Of a stretch of 15,428 bases of DNA, positions 12,550-15,428 are shown piece by piece. Made by a program: the position numbers and the translations under genes. The stretch spans positions 1 through 15,428 of the forward strand of contig JAKQWJ010000228.1 of NCBI GenBank assembly GCA_029562045.1, given 5' to 3'. The notes below the pieces were generated by a model, which was not told the origin of the DNA, did not search any database, and saw only the letters and a program-made list of their open reading frames with translations. How positions within the stretch are numbered: the stretch's first letter is position 1; each line of letters begins with the position of its first letter. Origin of the DNA: Spirochaetota bacterium. Its GTDB lineage: Bacteria; Spirochaetota; Spirochaetia; DTKZ01.

Positions 12550-14457
12550 TTACCCTTCTCCCCGGCCTTCCTCTTCCGGAACCTCGGAGGCCAGGCCTTC
12601 CCCCCGCGGGGGAAAGCCCAGGAGTTCCCGGATCTCCCCGTCGTCCAGGGTTTCCTTTTCCACCAGGGTATCCGCCAGAAGAAGGAGCTGATCCAGGTGG
12701 GTGGTCAGGATCTCCTCCACATTCCGCTGCGCTTCCCGGATGATGCCGGTGACGGCGGCGTCGATTTTCCGCGCCGTTTCCTCGGAATAATCCTTGTGCC
12801 GGGCGATTTCCTTCCCCAGGAAGATCGGCTCCTCCTCCTGCCCGTAGGCCACGGGGCCCAGGTCCGGACTCATCCCCCATTCACAGACCATCCGGCGGGC
12901 CAGTTCCGTGGCCTGCTCGATGTCGTTCTTGGTGCCGGTGGTGGTGTCGTTGTAGACGATTTTTTCCGCCACGAAGCCCCCCAGGGCAATGCGGATCCGG
13001 TCCTCCAGCCAGCCCCGGGATCGGGAGTAGGCGTCGTTCTCCGGCAGCGACAGGGCCAGCCCCAGGGCGCGTCCCCGGGGAATGACCGTCACCTTGTGCA
13101 GGGGGTCGGCGTTTTTCAGGTAGTAATGGAGCAGGGCATGGGCCGATTCGTGGACGGCGGTCATCTTTTTCTCTTTGGGGAGGATCACCCGGGATTTCCG
13201 GGCCACCCCCAGCAGGATCTTGTCCCGGGCCTCCTCGAAATCTTCCATCTCCACCAGGGTCTTGTTTTTCCGGGCGGCGAAGAGGGCGGCCTCGTTGACC
13301 AGGTTGGCCAGATCGGCCCCGGAGGTGCCCGGGGTGGCCCGGGCCAGACGGGCCATGTCCACCGCAGGATCCAGCGGGATCCGCCCGCAGTGAATTTTCA
13401 GGATGTCCTCCCGCTCCTTGATGTCCGGCATGTCCACCACCACCTGCCGGTCGAAGCGGCCCGGCCGCAGCAGGGCGGGGTCCAGGACGTCGGGCCGGTT
13501 GGTGGCAGCCAGAATGATGACCCCGTCCTTGGTGTCGAAGCCGTCCATTTCCACCAGCATCTGGTTCAGAGTCTGCTCCCGCTCGTCGTGGCCTCCGCCG
13601 TAGCCGGCTCCCCTGACCCGCCCCACCGCGTCCAGCTCGTCGATGAACAGAATGCAGGGGGCGCTCTTCCTGCCCTGCTCGAAAAGGTCCCGGACCCGGC
13701 TGGCTCCCACCCCGACGAACATCTCCACGAAGTCGGAGCCGGACATGTGGAAAAAAGCCACATTCGCCTCCCCGGCGCAGGCCTTGGCCAGCAGGGTCTT
13801 GCCCGTGCCGGGCATGCCCACCAGCAGGACCCCTTTGGGAATTTTGGCCCCCATCTTCGTGAACTTCCCCGGATTCTTCAGGAACTCCACCACCTCCTGA
13901 AGCTCGTACTTCGCCTCCTTCTGGCCCGCCACGTCGGCGAAAGTCATCTTCTTGCCGTCGTCGATATAGAGTTTCGCCCGGCTCTTGCCGAAGGAGAAGG
14001 CCTTGTTCCCCCCGCCCTGGAGCTGGCGGAACATGAACCAGATGAAGAAGAACACGATGAACCAGGGGATGAAATCGATGACGATCTGCATGGGGGAGGT
14101 GGTTTTCAGGCCCCCGGAGATCCGGACGTTCTTTTCCCGAAGCAGGGGGATGAGGCCGCTGTCCAGGTAGGGGATGTTGGTCTTGAACATCGTGATTTCT
14201 CCGCCCCGGCCCTTCAGGGTCCCCTGGATCTCGTACTGATCCAGAATCTTCACCGTTTCCACCTCGCCCTGTTCCACATAGCCCAGAAACACCGAGTACG
14301 GAATTTCGGTCCCCGCGTTTTTGTCGCTGAAAAAGAAGAAAAGGATGAACATGCTCATCAGCACGACGAGAAATATCAAGGCGAAACGATTGTTGTTGAA
14401 ATTGAACCGAACCGGCCTCTGATTCTTCGGTTCGTTCGGTCTGTTCTGATTATCCAC
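12550..14457 (-). CDS. ftsH: ATP-dependent zinc metalloprotease FtsH
   Basis: FtsH is the hexameric inner-membrane AAA+ protease that extracts and degrades damaged membrane proteins and short-lived regulators. The 635-residue product has two membrane segments (about 25-43 and 125-144) around a periplasmic domain. Walker A is GMPGTGKT (214-221), Walker B CILFIDELDA (D273, E274), pore loop MFVGVG, and second region of homology TNRPDVLDPALLRPGRF (319-335). The zinc site is HESAH (435-439) with D512 in NDIEQAT as third ligand. Two changes from the commonest sequence are Met for Pro in Walker A and HESAH for HEAGH; the metal ligands and catalytic Glu are kept. The start is GTG 14455-14457 with AGAGGA upstream; it overlaps tilS by 8 nt. 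The tail is short and acidic (EVPEEEGRGEG). The tilS-ftsH pairing is common in bacteria. Confidence 0.98.
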   Translation of the reverse strand: MDNQNRPNEPKNQRPVRFNFNNNRFALIFLVVLMSMFILFFFFSDKNAGTEIPYSVFLGYVEQGEVETVKILDQYEIQGTLKGRGGEITMFKTNIPYLDSGLIPLLREKNVRISGGLKTTSPMQIVIDFIPWFIVFFFIWFMFRQLQGGGNKAFSFGKSRAKLYIDDGKKMTFADVAGQKEAKYELQEVVEFLKNPGKFTKMGAKIPKGVLLVGMPGTGKTLLAKACAGEANVAFFHMSGSDFVEMFVGVGASRVRDLFEQGRKSAPCILFIDELDAVGRVRGAGYGGGHDEREQTLNQMLVEMDGFDTKDGVIILAATNRPDVLDPALLRPGRFDRQVVVDMPDIKEREDILKIHCGRIPLDPAVDMARLARATPGTSGADLANLVNEAALFAARKNKTLVEMEDFEEARDKILLGVARKSRVILPKEKKMTAVHESAHALLHYYLKNADPLHKVTVIPRGRALGLALSLPENDAYSRSRGWLEDRIRIALGGFVAEKIVYNDTTTGTKNDIEQATELARRMVCEWGMSPDLGPVAYGQEEEPIFLGKEIARHKDYSEETARKIDAAVTGIIREAQRNVEEILTTHLDQLLLLADTLVEKETLDDGEIRELLGFPPRGEGLASEVPEEEGRGEG

Positions 14458-15428
14458 GTTCCTCTCCCTTCATGAACGCCGTGAAACGGAAGTATCTCCC
14501 GTTTCCGCGTTTTTCCATCACGTTTTCCGGGGCCCGAATCGTCGGGATTCCCCACGGCTCCGTCAGAAGTCCCTGAATATCCCCTTCCCTCTGCACAATG
14601 GGCACCAGATCGCGCAGATTTTCCGGAATACCCAGACGGGAAAACAGTTTTTTCAGTGTTTTCTTCCCGTTCCCGGTGATCAGTTCGTCCCCCGGTCGTC
14701 TCGAACGCACCAGAAGGCGCCCGTCCCCCCCGCACCGGAAGACCCTGTCCTCGAAACGGGCCGCCTCCGGGACCTCATCCACGCGAATAACCAGCCCCCC
14801 CGGAGCTTCGAAGCCGCCTTTTCCATCCGTCAGGTAAAGATACCCTTTTTTCCGGGCTAGTACAATATCCTCTTTCCACCATAGAAGGCCCCCGACGAGT
14901 TCCAGGCGCATCCCGTAACCCCGGAGGATCACCCCGTCCCGGGCATCCCTCCCCAGCTTCTCCAGGGGGGCCAGAAACGCGAAGGGAAGCCGGGGATTCC
15001 CCTTCCGGCTCTTTCCGGGTTCGTAGAGCCGGTACATCGAAAGAATCCGCACCAGGGGGTGGAGCCGCAGGAAATCCCCGAATCCGCAGGTCCAGCCTTC
15101 CCCCTGTTTTACCCAGGGGTCTTCCTTCTCCAGAGTCCTGGCCGCCAGGTCCCCATAGAGCCGCGCTTTCAGCGACAGTTTGTCCAGGGCCTTGTGGTAA
15201 CCGGGAAAAACCTCCATGGCCGCCGGGATGAGGGTCATTCTGAGATGGTTGCGCAGAAAGGCCGGGTCCTCGTTGGTCTGGTCCCTCCGATACCCGAGAC
15301 CGATTCCGTCGAGGTAGTCCAGAACCGCCGCCTTGTCCACCCCGGACAGGGGTCGGATCAGGGGGCCCCTCCTCGCGGGAATGCCCCGCAGAGCGTCCGG
15401 AGAGGAGCCCTGGAAAAAGCGCATGATC
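14450..15428 (-). CDS. tilS: tRNA(Ile)-lysidine synthase, C-terminal part (N-terminus outside window)
   Basis: TilS adds lysine to C34 of the CAU-anticodon tRNA(Ile) so that it reads AUA codons and is charged with isoleucine. The frame is open to the window edge, and the N-terminal ATP-pyrophosphatase loop (SGGxDS) is missing, so the gene continues beyond 15428. Visible in its 325 residues are the end of the catalytic domain (MRFFQGSSPDALRGIP, RRGPLIRPLSG), the DQTNEDPAFLRNHLR motif conserved in TilS (tRNA contact), a helical middle region, and a C-terminal TilS-C domain (LLVRSRRPGDELI, KKLFSRLGIPENLRD, VPIVQREGDIQGL). The ATG at 15422-15424 is internal methionine, not the start. Its 3' end overlaps the GTG of ftsH by 8 nt, which suggests coupled translation. 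Confidence 0.93.
   Translation of the reverse strand, partial: IMRFFQGSSPDALRGIPARRGPLIRPLSGVDKAAVLDYLDGIGLGYRRDQTNEDPAFLRNHLRMTLIPAAMEVFPGYHKALDKLSLKARLYGDLAARTLEKEDPWVKQGEGWTCGFGDFLRLHPLVRILSMYRLYEPGKSRKGNPRLPFAFLAPLEKLGRDARDGVILRGYGMRLELVGGLLWWKEDIVLARKKGYLYLTDGKGGFEAPGGLVIRVDEVPEAARFEDRVFRCGGDGRLLVRSRRPGDELITGNGKKTLKKLFSRLGIPENLRDLVPIVQREGDIQGLLTEPWGIPTIRAPENVMEKRGNGRYFRFTAFMKGEERG

Noticed and set aside
12457..14475. A 672-codon plus-strand open frame opposite ftsH
   Set aside because: It is a complementary-strand shadow of ftsH with skewed composition and no ribosome-binding site or recognisable motif.

Overview
This window is a compact, very GC-rich bacterial chromosome segment. It carries mostly housekeeping and envelope genes on both strands, with almost no empty DNA. 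The gene content best fits a spirochaete, probably a free-living high-GC lineage. The main clue is a small PUR-alpha type nucleic-acid-binding protein resembling Borrelia BpuR; the general style of the FtsH, DUF115 and lipoprotein genes agrees. PUR-like genes also occur in Bacteroidota, so the assignment is an inference. No integrase, transposase, phage gene or CRISPR array was seen.

Layout from left to right. (1) The 3' part of gatB (+) ends at 784 and is followed by a GC-rich hairpin. (2) At 838-1006 lies a tandem repeat whose units carry a copy of the 3' end of the adjacent tRNA-Val gene. It is followed by a two-tRNA operon on the minus strand (tRNA-Gly UCC, then tRNA-Val CAC). (3) A divergent promoter pair with superimposed -35 boxes drives the tRNAs leftward and the BpuR-like gene rightward. 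(4) rnhB (-) overlaps the 3' end of the BpuR-like gene tail to tail. (5) A plus-strand pair follows: a membrane-anchored parvulin-like protein (PpiD/SurA type) and a translationally coupled DUF115/Maf-like protein. (6) A long minus-strand run fills 5260-15428, in transcription order tilS (cut by the window edge), ftsH, a secreted TPR protein with DxDxDG loops, an HtrA-like trypsin-fold lipoprotein, a REC-PAS-kinase-REC hybrid sensor, and lepA. lepA appears to have its own promoter.

How the genes may work together. gatB, the tRNAs, tilS and lepA all concern tRNA charging, tRNA modification or elongation. ftsH, the TPR/DxDxDG protein and the HtrA-like lipoprotease are packed with a 2-nt gap and a 4-nt overlap. 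They look like an envelope quality-control group, followed 17 nt later by a cytosolic hybrid kinase that might sense or set its output; this last point is inference only. The PpiD-like/DUF115 pair on the other strand is also envelope-related, possibly folding and surface glycosylation.

The most unusual feature is the tRNA-tail tandem repeat, which resembles in design the tyrT repeat of E. coli. Others worth a look are the loss of both usual parvulin histidines, an in-frame GC palindrome inside the DUF115 gene, an inverted repeat around the ppiD-like promoter, and the uncharacterised TPR/DxDxDG-lipoprotease pair.
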